Origin: Loktanella sp. 5RATIMAR09
GTDB lineage: Bacteria; Pseudomonadota; Alphaproteobacteria; Rhodobacterales; Rhodobacteraceae
Assembly (NCBI RefSeq): GCF_001419985.1
Contig: NZ_LJAL01000015.1
Location: forward strand, 1 to 49,631
Reading direction: 5' to 3'
Length of the DNA: 49,631 nucleotides
This document shows positions 1 through 7,608 of the stretch, in pieces. Within the stretch, counting starts at the first letter, position 1; each line of letters starts with the position of its first letter. Under the pieces are notes generated by a model. The model ran no database searches. It was not told where the DNA came from and saw only the letters and a program-made list of their open reading frames with translations. Position numbers and translations under genes: made by a program.

Positions 1-38
1 AGGTCACACGCACAACAATGCAATTCCAAGAGAGTACC

Positions 39-623
39 ATGACTGTAAAACCAAAAATTGCCCTGATTATCGGTTCCACACGCCAGACCCGTTTCGCCGA
101 TAAACCCGCCGCCTGGATGCTCAAGCAAGCGCAGGCGCGCGATGATATGGAGGTCGAGCTTGTCGACCTGCGCGACTTTGACCTGCCGCTCTTTGATGAG
201 GCGGCCAGCAATCTGTGGATGCCATCCAGCGATGACCGCGCTGTCAAATGGCAGGACGAGATCGGTGAATTCGACGGCTATATTTTTGTCGTGGCCGAAT
301 ATAACCGCTCGATCACCGGAGCGCTGAAAAACGCGCTGGATCAGGCCTACAAGGAGTGGAACCGCAAGCCGATGGCGGCAATTGGTTATGGTGCCTTGGG
401 TGCGGCCCGCGCTGTCGAACACCTGCGCACCATCGCTGTCGAATTGCAGATGGTGCCAACCCGCAATGCCGTTCACATTGGCGGCAGTGATTTCTTTGCC
501 GTGCACCCGCTGGGTGCAAACGCCGAAATCGACACAATCGCGGATCACCTGTCGGCCTCTGTAGACGCCACGCTGGGTGATGTCGTCTGGTGGGCCAATG
601 CCACGAAGGCCGCACGCGGCTAG
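39..623 (+). CDS. NADPH-dependent FMN reductase family flavoprotein
   Basis: This 194-residue protein has the flavodoxin-like fold of the NADPH-dependent FMN reductase family, which moves electrons from NAD(P)H to FMN or quinone-like acceptors in the cytoplasm. The N-terminal phosphate-binding loop IIGSTRQTRFADK (about residues 10-22) and the segment VAEYNRSITGALKNALDQA near residue 90 are typical of the family. A conserved GYGALGAARAVEHLR stretch follows. An ATG 21 bases upstream is in frame, but the ATG at 39 has the Shine-Dalgarno-like AAGAGAG just before it, so I prefer it. The physiological substrate cannot be read from the sequence. It appears to be a stand-alone gene, since the next gene is on the other strand. 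Confidence 0.85.
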   Translation: MTVKPKIALIIGSTRQTRFADKPAAWMLKQAQARDDMEVELVDLRDFDLPLFDEAASNLWMPSSDDRAVKWQDEIGEFDGYIFVVAEYNRSITGALKNALDQAYKEWNRKPMAAIGYGALGAARAVEHLRTIAVELQMVPTRNAVHIGGSDFFAVHPLGANAEIDTIADHLSASVDATLGDVVWWANATKAARG

Positions 624-676
624 ATATCTGGCGCAGGGCGGATCATGAACTGCCCTGCGCCACAACTTTGTCGGAA

Positions 677-1036
677 CTACTCGACTGGGTCGATCGCGAA
701 TGTGATTTTCGCCTCGGGCGCGATTTCAAAAGGGTCTTCGGCCAGCTCGTGCAGCGTGACCAGTTCAGCAACACCGGGCAAGACAGCGCCCGTATCATCG
801 ACGAAAGCAAGGCGCGGGCGATAGGTTTTTCCGCCAATCTCGATTTCGCCTTCATCAAAAAGATAGGCCAATTCGGTCAAAATCCCTTCGACGTTCGCTT
901 TTGCGATATCCTCGGGCATGTTTTCTGCGAAGAGGGGCAGCAACACCTGTGCCATCAGGGCTGTCGTGGATTCAGCAAGGTCTTCATGGCTTGGCACATA
1001 ATCTGCTGGCAGGTCTGCCCCGATTTTCATCTTCAT
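677..1036 (-). CDS. Uncharacterised 119-residue acidic protein
   Basis: I do not recognise this protein. It is 119 residues, acidic and cytoplasmic, with no signal peptide or membrane segment. An N-terminal amphipathic helical part (residues 15-65, ending around LTELAYLFDEGEIEIGGKTYRP) is followed by a beta-rich half. Codon use is like the neighbours. The ATG at 1036 has GGAG six bases upstream (minus strand), which supports this start over the ATG two codons later. It is flanked by a convergent FMN reductase gene and an unrelated secreted-protein gene on the same strand. Confidence 0.6.
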   Translation of the reverse strand: MKMKIGADLPADYVPSHEDLAESTTALMAQVLLPLFAENMPEDIAKANVEGILTELAYLFDEGEIEIGGKTYRPRLAFVDDTGAVLPGVAELVTLHELAEDPFEIAPEAKITFAIDPVE

Positions 1037-1129
1037 GATTGGCTCCGGTCTGTTTCGTGTTGCCCCTCTATCATGGGTAGAAAAGACACTTCGTTAAGAC
1101 AAGCCTTTGTTTTTGGTTCTGTCCCGCAA

Positions 1130-1519
1130 TTAACTGAGCAACAGCCCCGTACAGTCCCGCGCAAGGCGGTCTGCATGTGAATGCGCCCATGCCGCATCGC
1201 GGGTGTCAGTGTTAAAGGTTGCGCGGCGCAAAAGGGCGGCTTGGGCTACCTTTGCAGAGATGCGCCATTGCAACACTTCGTCTCCGCGGGCTGTGGGCAT
1301 GACCGCCTCGACCAGTTCAAGCACCGCGTCGCGCAACTCTTCGGTGTGTTCTGATGCGGGGCCATCAAACATCCACTGATGCTCCATGACCGCAGATAGA
1401 CGGCCGACGCAGGTGGCAAATGTCTTCAATTGCTCATCAACATCAAGGGGTTGCGCAGAGGGGGAGGAGGCGCTGAAGAGCGCCACTACAAGGGCCAAAC
1501 GATGTGCAATAGTTTTCAT
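1130..1519 (-). CDS. Small secreted protein of unknown function
   Basis: About 129 residues. It begins with a clear Sec signal peptide (MKTIAHRLALVVALFSASS, then PSAQP as a likely cleavage region), so the mature protein should be periplasmic. The mature part is mostly helical, with a conserved-looking Cys pair (one in FATCVGRL, one in ARDCTGLL) that could form a disulfide. I do not recognise a family. An in-frame ATG lies three codons upstream (1528); I chose 1519 because it gives a standard signal peptide. It lies downstream of cobS on the same strand, but a hairpin separates them, so co-transcription is doubtful. Confidence 0.6.
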   Translation of the reverse strand: MKTIAHRLALVVALFSASSPSAQPLDVDEQLKTFATCVGRLSAVMEHQWMFDGPASEHTEELRDAVLELVEAVMPTARGDEVLQWRISAKVAQAALLRRATFNTDTRDAAWAHSHADRLARDCTGLLLS

Positions 1520-1589
1520 GCCGCTCATACATCAAGCATGGCGGTTAATTTACTGCCTATCAATCGGGCAATTTAAAAACTCTGCATCA

Positions 1590-1613
1590 GTTGCGCGCGA
1601 CTAAGCGCGCAAC
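1590..1613 (-). terminator. Hairpin behind cobS, probable terminator
   Basis: A perfect 9-bp inverted repeat, GTTGCGCGC and GCGCGCAAC, with a 6-base loop begins six bases after the cobS stop codon. On the minus strand a T-rich stretch follows only after about 12 bases, so the terminator is plausible but not textbook. Confidence 0.5.
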
Positions 1614-1618
1614 CGAAT

Positions 1619-2605
1619 TTATCCGAGGCTGAGGCTCGCCGCGCTTTCAGGCAGCTCTTCGTCGAAGCAGCGCTGATAAAACTCGGCGACGGTCTGGCGC
1701 TCGAGCTCGTCGCATTTGTTGAGGAACGACAAGCGGAAGGCGTAGCCCACATTCTGGAAAATCCGCGTATTTTCCGCCCAGGCCAGAACGGTCCGTGGGG
1801 ACATGACGGTGGACAAATCACCGTTCATAAAGGCGGTGCGCGTCAGATCGGCGACGGTCACCATCTGGCTGATCGTCTTGCGCCCCTTCTCGGTGTTGAA
1901 GTGCGGAGACTTGGACAGGATGATCGCGGCCTCTGCGTCGTGGCTGAGATAGTTCAGCGTCGCGACAAGCGACCAGCGGTCCATCTGCGCTTGGTTGATC
2001 TGTTGGGTGCCGTGGTAAAGGCCGGTTGTGTCGCCCAGTCCAACGGTGTTTGCCGTGGCGAAAAGGCGGAAATAGGGGTTTGGCGTGATGATTTCGTTCT
2101 GGTCCATCAGCGTCAGCTTACCGTCAGTTTCCAGCACACGCTGGATCACGAACATCACATCGGCACGGCCAGCGTCATATTCATCAAACACGATTGCAAC
2201 CGGGTTGCGCAGCGCCCATGGCAGAATTCCTTCGTGGAATTCCGTCACCTGCACGCCGTCGCGCAGTTTGATCGCGTCCTTACCAATCAGGTCGATCCGG
2301 CTGATGTGGCTATCAAGGTTCACGCGCACACAGGGCCAGTTCAGGCGTGCCGCGACCTGTTCGATGTGGGTCGACTTACCTGTGCCGTGATAGCCCTGGA
2401 TCATCACGCGACGGTTATAGCCAAAACCCGCAAGGATCGCCAAAGTCGTATCGGGATCAAACTTGTAGGTACTGTCGATTTCAGGCACGCGATCGGTCCG
2501 CTCGGCAAAGCCTTTGATGTGCATATCGCTGTCGATACCAAAAACTTCACGGACCGAGATTTCTTCGGTGGGTTTTGCTTGCATGTCAGTCATACCATCC
2601 GCCAT
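1619..2605 (-). CDS. cobS: Aerobic cobaltochelatase subunit CobS
   Basis: CobS is the AAA+ ATPase subunit of the CobNST cobaltochelatase, which inserts cobalt into hydrogenobyrinic acid a,c-diamide in aerobic cobalamin synthesis. The 328-residue length is normal. Walker A is GYHGTGKST (residues 71-79) and Walker B is IVFDE (about 138-142), followed by the sensor-1-like [15 protein letters not shown]. The start at 2605 has AAAGG eight bases upstream on the minus strand. CobT, the usual partner, is not in this window; the gene downstream is an unrelated secreted protein. The J-domain and BolA genes about 1-2 kb away commonly occur near cobS in this order. Confidence 0.93.
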   Translation of the reverse strand: MADGMTDMQAKPTEEISVREVFGIDSDMHIKGFAERTDRVPEIDSTYKFDPDTTLAILAGFGYNRRVMIQGYHGTGKSTHIEQVAARLNWPCVRVNLDSHISRIDLIGKDAIKLRDGVQVTEFHEGILPWALRNPVAIVFDEYDAGRADVMFVIQRVLETDGKLTLMDQNEIITPNPYFRLFATANTVGLGDTTGLYHGTQQINQAQMDRWSLVATLNYLSHDAEAAIILSKSPHFNTEKGRKTISQMVTVADLTRTAFMNGDLSTVMSPRTVLAWAENTRIFQNVGYAFRLSFLNKCDELERQTVAEFYQRCFDEELPESAASLSLG

Positions 2606-3052
2606 TTTCGGTGCCTTTATCCTGCGTCAGATCCATTCCAGACCGAGATGCAACATAACGCGCCCCGCTGCAAGGGAAAGGGCGCATTGGTCTGTTGGAG
2701 GCGCAAGACTGGACAGATTGGGGACAGGGGCCACGATCATGCCGGATCGCTGTGCGCTTGATTCGCGCCTCGGGGCGCGAAGCCGGATGTGTTTTGCGAG
2801 GCAGAGTAAATGGAACCTTAACATCGCAGAGATCAAGGATGCGTAGTTGTTTCCACGAACGGGATTAATTATCCGTATGATAATAATATTGTTCGCAAAA
2901 TTACCATAAATTCTGCTTTGTTCTTGAAGATTGTGACATTTTATGGCAGTTTTATGCCTATAGATTATGTTGTGGTTGTGACGAATTGCACAGAGCCAGC
3001 CCTAAGTTTCTGTGTAAAAAGTCGTCGTATAAAGAGTATGGGGGTCAACGCG
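2606..3052. other. Intergenic region between divergent cobS and a membrane-protein gene
   Basis: About 450 bases without a convincing gene. The cobS-proximal half is GC-rich and the other half (about 2850-3035) is AT-rich, as expected for promoters of the two divergent genes. At 2762-2781 there is a perfect 8-bp hairpin (TTCGCGCC, loop TCGG, GGCGCGAA) with no following T-run. A 69-codon minus-strand reading frame at 2627-2836 looks like chance. Confidence 0.6.
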
Positions 3053-3592
3053 ATGTTTGCGCGTTTTACGGAACAATTATATCTTACACGGGAACGACGG
3101 CCCTATGCTTTGGGCTGCGTTTCAATTGTTGCATTAACGGCGCTTGTGACTGTTTTGGTCATGACGGGGCTTGATGCACCTTACACGCTGCAACTGACAA
3201 TATCGAACGCCACCTATTGGGTGATCTGCGCGGGCGCGATTGGTGGTGCGGTTGCACTGTATTTCGCGCGTGGCTGGATGGGCGCGCTGGGCACTCTGGG
3301 TTTTGCAAGGGCCATCGTGGGCAGCCTCGCGATAGCTGTGATTGCCGCTATCGTGGCCGGAACGCTGATTGAACCTGCTGGTGGTACAATCTACGCACCG
3401 CTACTGATGGTGTCGGCGTTCATCGCGAAACCATGGATTGCCGCGATCTGGTTTGCGGGGACGCTTGGCGGGCATTACCTGATGGCATCCGTGCAGGAAA
3501 ATCAGGATTACGGCTACACACCGCCCACTGGCCGGCTTGCGACCGAAGAGCTGAGCGCATTGTCACGTGCGAATTTGTATCGTCGCAACTGA
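3053..3592 (+). CDS. Small integral membrane protein, unknown function
   Basis: A hydrophobic protein of about 179 residues with roughly four predicted transmembrane segments: near ALGCVSIVALTALVTVLVM, YWVICAGAIGGAVALYF, AIVGSLAIAVIAAIVAGTL and APLLMVSAFIAKPWIAAIW. A short cytoplasmic tail ends in LSRANLYRRN. I do not assign a function. The frame is open further upstream (from 2918), but that stretch encodes non-conserved-looking sequence. The ATG at 3053 has GGGG eight bases upstream, and 3038 is an alternative in-frame start. It converges on the J-domain gene across a shared terminator. Confidence 0.65.
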   Translation: MFARFTEQLYLTRERRPYALGCVSIVALTALVTVLVMTGLDAPYTLQLTISNATYWVICAGAIGGAVALYFARGWMGALGTLGFARAIVGSLAIAVIAAIVAGTLIEPAGGTIYAPLLMVSAFIAKPWIAAIWFAGTLGGHYLMASVQENQDYGYTPPTGRLATEELSALSRANLYRRN

Positions 3593-3620
3593 TCTGTTGA
3601 ACAGCAATGAAACAATGATG

Positions 3621-3642
3621 AAAGGCGCCTGCGGGCGCCTTT
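3621..3642. terminator. Bidirectional terminator between convergent genes
   Basis: AAAGGCGCC, loop TGCG, GGCGCCTTT: a perfect 9-bp GC-rich stem flanked by A and T runs on each side, lying between the stops of two convergent genes. It overlaps the stop codon of the minus-strand J-domain gene (3641-3643). Confidence 0.75.
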
Positions 3643-4276
3643 AGTCTTTGTCGCGGAAGTTGCGGCTGACCTTGATCTGATCCCACGCCCAGACAACTTC
3701 TGACAGTTGTTCTTCCTGACTGCGGTCGCCGCCATTCATGTCAGGGTGCAGAACCTTGATCAGTGCCTTGTAGGCTTTGCGGATTTCCTGCTTGGACATG
3801 TTGTCCTTCGCATCAAGGATCTCGACCGCGCGCCGCTCGGTCGGAGGAAGCTTGCGGCCCACAGCGGCACCGCGTCCCGGATTGCGCGTTGCATTCTCGC
3901 CCAGCACCTGATGCGGGTCATCAACACCCAAACGCGCCCATGCGGCCTCTTCGACAGTGCGTTTGAACGGCTTGGTCGGGCGGTCCCATACGCGGTCGCT
4001 GTCCATCTGTGCGGCCAGTTCGGCCTCGGATGTGGTGTCGAAAAAGTTCCACTTCAGATTGTACTCGCGCACGTGCTGTTGGCAGAACCAGAAGTAGTCA
4101 TCCAGAACATCGGGCGATTTCGGTGCACGATACTTGCCCGCCTCTTCACAGCCCTCATGATCACAAACCCGCGTTGATGTCTCGGACGCACCGGACATCC
4201 CGCGCCGCCCGCGCGGGTTCTTTTTCTTCGAACTCGACACGGACATGTCGAAACCAAAGGGATCATCTTTTTTCAT
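3641..4276 (-). CDS. J-domain (DnaJ-like) co-chaperone
   Basis: A 211-residue protein with a C-terminal J domain: ILDAKDNMSKQEIRKAYKAL, then KVLHPDMNGGD with the essential HPD tripeptide, in the last 60 residues. J domains stimulate the ATPase of DnaK-type Hsp70. There is no Gly/Phe region or DnaJ zinc domain, so this is a type III J protein with its own N-terminal part. That part has a Cys/His pattern (CDHEGCEEAGKY, then FWFCQQHVREYN) that could bind a metal. The ATG at 4276 (MKKDDPFGF) is preferred over an upstream frame extension because AGAGA precedes it. It is divergent from bolA. Confidence 0.85.
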   Translation of the reverse strand: MKKDDPFGFDMSVSSSKKKNPRGRRGMSGASETSTRVCDHEGCEEAGKYRAPKSPDVLDDYFWFCQQHVREYNLKWNFFDTTSEAELAAQMDSDRVWDRPTKPFKRTVEEAAWARLGVDDPHQVLGENATRNPGRGAAVGRKLPPTERRAVEILDAKDNMSKQEIRKAYKALIKVLHPDMNGGDRSQEEQLSEVVWAWDQIKVSRNFRDKD

Positions 4277-4354
4277 TCTCTGTCTTACCTTTTCGACTCG
4301 AAGAAGTAACATTAAACTCTGCAGCAAAAGATTGAAGAGGGCAGAGGAAAAATA

Positions 4355-4606
4355 ATGGCACTTGAAACAGAAATTCGCGTAGCGCTTGGCGGGCTTGCGC
4401 CCGAGCATCTTGACGTGATCAACGAAAGTGCCTTGCACAGCGGACATTCCGGCGATGACGGATCAGGCGAAAGCCATTGGCGTATCGTGATCAAAGCCGC
4501 AAGTCTGGACGATATGTCGCGTATTGCCCGCCACCGCGCGATCCACAGCGCACTGGGTCAGGATATTATCGGGCGCATCCACGCCCTTGCCATCGATATT
4601 CAGTAA
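4355..4606 (+). CDS. BolA family protein
   Basis: An 83-residue BolA-fold protein. The family works with monothiol glutaredoxins in iron-sulfur cluster handling; some members are called transcriptional regulators. Visible family marks are the ESHWRIVI strand, ARHRAIHSALG (the RHR helix) and the C-terminal IHALAIDI with the conserved His. A GAGGAAAA ribosome binding site lies just upstream. It is divergent from the J-domain gene and converges with the DUF4177 gene, the two stop codons abutting at 4606/4607. Confidence 0.9.
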   Translation: MALETEIRVALGGLAPEHLDVINESALHSGHSGDDGSGESHWRIVIKAASLDDMSRIARHRAIHSALGQDIIGRIHALAIDIQ

Positions 4607-4975
4607 TTACTGGGCCGCAACGTCGGGGGCGGGTGGCAAAGGTTTCTCGGCCTCGGGCTTTGCCGGCGCAACGATCTTCTTTTGCACTGTTGGCGTGGGG
4701 GGCGGTGCGCTGACTGCCGGTGCAGGGCGTGGCGCTTTGGCGATCTCTTTTGTGCGGCGAAACACAAGCATGTTTTGATAGACAGTCGTCTTGCTCATCA
4801 AACCCTCGCGCTGTTCACTCGGAAGCGTATCTGCGCGCAGGTATTCCCAGCCGTCGCGGGCAAGCTCGTTCATTGCGGTTTCCAGCGCCAGCGCAAACCT
4901 GTCTTCTGCAGATTTCACGCCTTTGGCTTTGAGCCCGCGCAGGGGCGCGGGAACGACTTTGTATTCATAGGTCAT
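4607..4975 (-). CDS. DUF4177 domain protein with Pro/Ala-rich tail
   Basis: A 122-residue protein. Residues 1-75 (MTYEYKVVPAP through ELARDGWEYLRADTLP and NMLVFRR) match the short DUF4177 fold, in which a GWEYL strand is characteristic. The remainder is a low-complexity Pro/Ala/Lys tail. Function is unknown. I placed the start at MTYEYK, the usual family beginning, instead of 60 bases upstream. It lies 76 bases downstream of gatB on the same strand, with a small hairpin (5015-5029) between, so read-through is possible. Confidence 0.8.
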   Translation of the reverse strand: MTYEYKVVPAPLRGLKAKGVKSAEDRFALALETAMNELARDGWEYLRADTLPSEQREGLMSKTTVYQNMLVFRRTKEIAKAPRPAPAVSAPPPTPTVQKKIVAPAKPEAEKPLPPAPDVAAQ

Positions 4976-5051
4976 GGCAATACCCTTAATATATCCTGAC
5001 GGATGTACCAAAACTGGCAGAGGCTGCCAACGCATTCCGCGTTTTGGGGCA

Positions 5052-6563
5052 TTAAATGCCCAATTTCGCCGATACGATCTGGTTCACAGCCGCAGGGTTT
5101 GCCTTGCCGCCGGTTGCTTTCATGACTTGTCCCACAAACCAGCCTACCAGTTTCGGGTTGGCCTGCGCTTTTTCCACCTGTGCGGGGTTGGCGGCGATAA
5201 TTTCATCCACCGCAGCTTCGATCGCACCCGTATCAGTCACCTGCTTCATGCCTTCAGTTTCGACAATCTCGGCAGGGTTGCGGCCCGAGGTGTAGCAGAT
5301 TTCAAACACGTCCTTGGCAATTTTGCCGCTGATGTCGCCTGCTTTGATCAGCCCGATCAACTCGCCCAATTGCGCCGCTGACACAGGGCTGTCTTCAATG
5401 CTGTGGTCTTCTTTCTTCAGACGCCCAAACAGTTCGTTGATGACCCAGTTGGCCGCCAGTTTGCCGTCGCGCCCCTCGGCTACCTTTTCAAAATATTCTG
5501 CATTCACCACTTCGGCAGTCAGCACCGATGCGTCGTAATCAGACAGGCCAAAGTCATTGATAAAACGTGCCTTTTTCTGGTCAGGCAGTTCGGGCAGGGC
5601 GGCCTTGATGTCATCTACCCAAGCCTGCTCGATCTCAAGCGGCAGCAGATCAGGATCGGGGAAGTAGCGGTAATCATGCGCTTCTTCCTTGGACCGCATG
5701 GAACGGGTTTCGTTCTTGTCGGGATCATAAAGGCGGGTTTCCTGTACCACTTCCTTGCCATCCTCGATCAGCGCAATCTGGCGGCGGGCCTCGTAATCTA
5801 TCGCCATCTGGATAAAACGCATCGAGTTCATGTTCTTGATCTCGCAGCGGGTGCCAAGGTGGCTGAAATCCTGTGTCGCCTGATATTTCTCGTAATCGCC
5901 CGGTTTGCAGACCGATACGTTCACATCCGCACGCAGGTTGCCGTTTTGCATGTTGCCGTCGCAGGTGCCCAAGTAACGCAGGATCTGGCGCAGTTTCAGC
6001 ACATAGGCCGCGGCCTCTTCCGGGCCGCGAATGTCGGGGCGGCTGACGATCTCCATCAGCGCCACACCGGTGCGGTTGAGGTCCACAAAAGACATATGCG
6101 GGTCCATGTCGTGAATGGATTTACCCGCGTCCTGTTCAAGGTGGATACGTTCGATCCGCACGCGGCGCGCCTGTCCGTTGCCCATTTCCACCAGCACTTC
6201 GCCTTCGCCCACGATGGGGTGGTACAGTTGGGAAATCTGGTACCCTTGCGGCAGGTCAGGGTAGAAATAGTTCTTGCGGTCAAAGGCCGAGACCAGATTG
6301 ATCTGTGCGTTCAGCCCCAGACCCGTTTTCACCGCTTGCGCGACACAGCCCTCGTTAATCACTGGCAACATGCCCGGCATCCCTGCGTCAACGAATGCCA
6401 CATTGCTGTTGGGTTCGGCCCCGAAAAGGGTGGATGCGCCCGAGAAAAGCTTGGCTTTGGTCGCGACCTGCGCGTGGACCTCAAGGCCGATCACCAGTTC
6501 CCAATCGCTGGTGGCACCAGCAATCACTTTGGGGGTCGGGGCTTCATAGGTGAGGTCGAGCAT
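5052..6563 (-). CDS. gatB: Asp-tRNA(Asn)/Glu-tRNA(Gln) amidotransferase subunit B
   Basis: GatB is the kinase/transamidase subunit of GatCAB, which converts misacylated Glu-tRNA(Gln) and Asp-tRNA(Asn) to Gln-tRNA and Asn-tRNA. The 503-residue protein shows the hallmark GLEVHAQ near residue 25, [18 protein letters not shown], and the C-terminal YqeY-like tail domain ending in [11 protein letters not shown]. The start [12 protein letters not shown] at 6563 is preceded by AGGAAG. It is downstream of pepN and an acyltransferase on the same strand. A YqeY protein related to its tail domain is encoded at 42.5 kb. Confidence 0.96.
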   Translation of the reverse strand: MLDLTYEAPTPKVIAGATSDWELVIGLEVHAQVATKAKLFSGASTLFGAEPNSNVAFVDAGMPGMLPVINEGCVAQAVKTGLGLNAQINLVSAFDRKNYFYPDLPQGYQISQLYHPIVGEGEVLVEMGNGQARRVRIERIHLEQDAGKSIHDMDPHMSFVDLNRTGVALMEIVSRPDIRGPEEAAAYVLKLRQILRYLGTCDGNMQNGNLRADVNVSVCKPGDYEKYQATQDFSHLGTRCEIKNMNSMRFIQMAIDYEARRQIALIEDGKEVVQETRLYDPDKNETRSMRSKEEAHDYRYFPDPDLLPLEIEQAWVDDIKAALPELPDQKKARFINDFGLSDYDASVLTAEVVNAEYFEKVAEGRDGKLAANWVINELFGRLKKEDHSIEDSPVSAAQLGELIGLIKAGDISGKIAKDVFEICYTSGRNPAEIVETEGMKQVTDTGAIEAAVDEIIAANPAQVEKAQANPKLVGWFVGQVMKATGGKANPAAVNQIVSAKLGI

Positions 6564-6636
6564 CAGGCGCTTCCTTTTATCTGGGTTCACTCCATGTAAA
6601 AGAAGGCGCTGGCAGCTTCAAGAGAACATGATGGTG

Positions 6637-7506
6637 CTAATCAAGCTGCGAGCGGCGCGCCCAAGCGCGCGAGGTGGAGACCAGGTTTACCGCCGGTGCG
6701 TCTTTGCCACCCAAGGCCAGCGTCGCCTTGCGCAACATTGCGATGCCGTCTTCGGAATCCTGTGGGATTGCTGCTGCGGAAATCGGCTCGCCTACGGTGA
6801 CTTCAAAGGGTTGTCGCGCTTTGTTCAGGGTCTCGTGAAACAAGGTGATGTCGCGCAGTGTCGGGTGGATCAGATCGAACAGATAAAACAGCGCGGAATT
6901 GCGCGCCTGAATGTTGACCGGGATGACGGGCACATCAAACTTGCGCGCCAGCATCGCAGCCGACGCCATCCACGGACGCTCGTGCAAGCGCAGGCCGCGC
7001 CGTTTCGCCAGACGGCCCGATGGGAAGATAATGCCAAGGCGACCCGCAGCAGTAGCATCGCGTACATAAGTCATGGTTTCGCGCGTCTTGGCATGGCTGC
7101 GCTGCGCTTTGCGCCATTCGACGGGCGCGATCATCGTGTCCATCTGTGGAAATACCCGCAGGATATCACGGTTGGCAAAGAAATAGGCGTCAGGCCGTTT
7201 TGCCGCGATCAGACCATGCAGGATGATACCGTCGGCGATCCCTGTGGGGTGGTTGGCCACAATCAGCGCAGGCCCGTGGGTAGGAATGTGTCCAAGGCCG
7301 CTCGCCGCAACCATTGTCGACAGGCGCGCAGCCATTTGGTCCATGATCCTACTGGCGGGCGCGTCCTGCAGGGATGTGGCGATTGCGACGGTCTTGTCAT
7401 ACCCCAGCAACCGGTGCAGGCAGCATTTGGCGATACCTGTGCCAAGCCTGTCGCTATACAGCCACGGCGCGCGTTCAGCGATCAACGGGTCAATGCGGTC
7501 TTCCAT
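6637..7506 (-). CDS. Hemolysin-type lysophospholipid acyltransferase (PlsC-like)
   Basis: A 289-residue member of the PlsC acyltransferase superfamily. Motif I is NHPTGIADG (about residues 85-93) with the H-x5-D spacing seen in the putative-hemolysin/OlsA-like branch, not the common H-x4-D. The later motif FPSGRLAKRRG replaces the FPEGTR block. PVIPVNIQARNSALFY is the fourth block. Such enzymes acylate lyso-lipids, including lyso-ornithine lipid in some alphaproteobacteria, at the inner membrane. The exact substrate is inference; no olsB partner is visible nearby. It lies between pepN and gatB on the same strand. Confidence 0.8.
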   Translation of the reverse strand: MEDRIDPLIAERAPWLYSDRLGTGIAKCCLHRLLGYDKTVAIATSLQDAPASRIMDQMAARLSTMVAASGLGHIPTHGPALIVANHPTGIADGIILHGLIAAKRPDAYFFANRDILRVFPQMDTMIAPVEWRKAQRSHAKTRETMTYVRDATAAGRLGIIFPSGRLAKRRGLRLHERPWMASAAMLARKFDVPVIPVNIQARNSALFYLFDLIHPTLRDITLFHETLNKARQPFEVTVGEPISAAAIPQDSEDGIAMLRKATLALGGKDAPAVNLVSTSRAWARRSQLD

Positions 7507-7608
7507 GCTTCATAAATGCGCAGCCCGCAGTGACGGTTCCATGACAATTTTACGAAGCCTGTGTAACGGCAAAGCCTTGCGTCAATTGCGAGCGGTGTTC
7601 GGCGAAAT

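Noticed and set aside
2627..2836. 69-codon minus-strand frame between cobS and the membrane-protein gene
   Set aside because: No ribosome site, odd composition, and it spans the 2762-2781 hairpin and the probable cobS promoter.
5403..6599. 398-codon plus-strand frame antisense to gatB
   Set aside because: It lies wholly on the opposite strand of a clear gatB gene; its product is His/Val-rich and resembles no family. Long antisense frames are common in GC-rich genomes.
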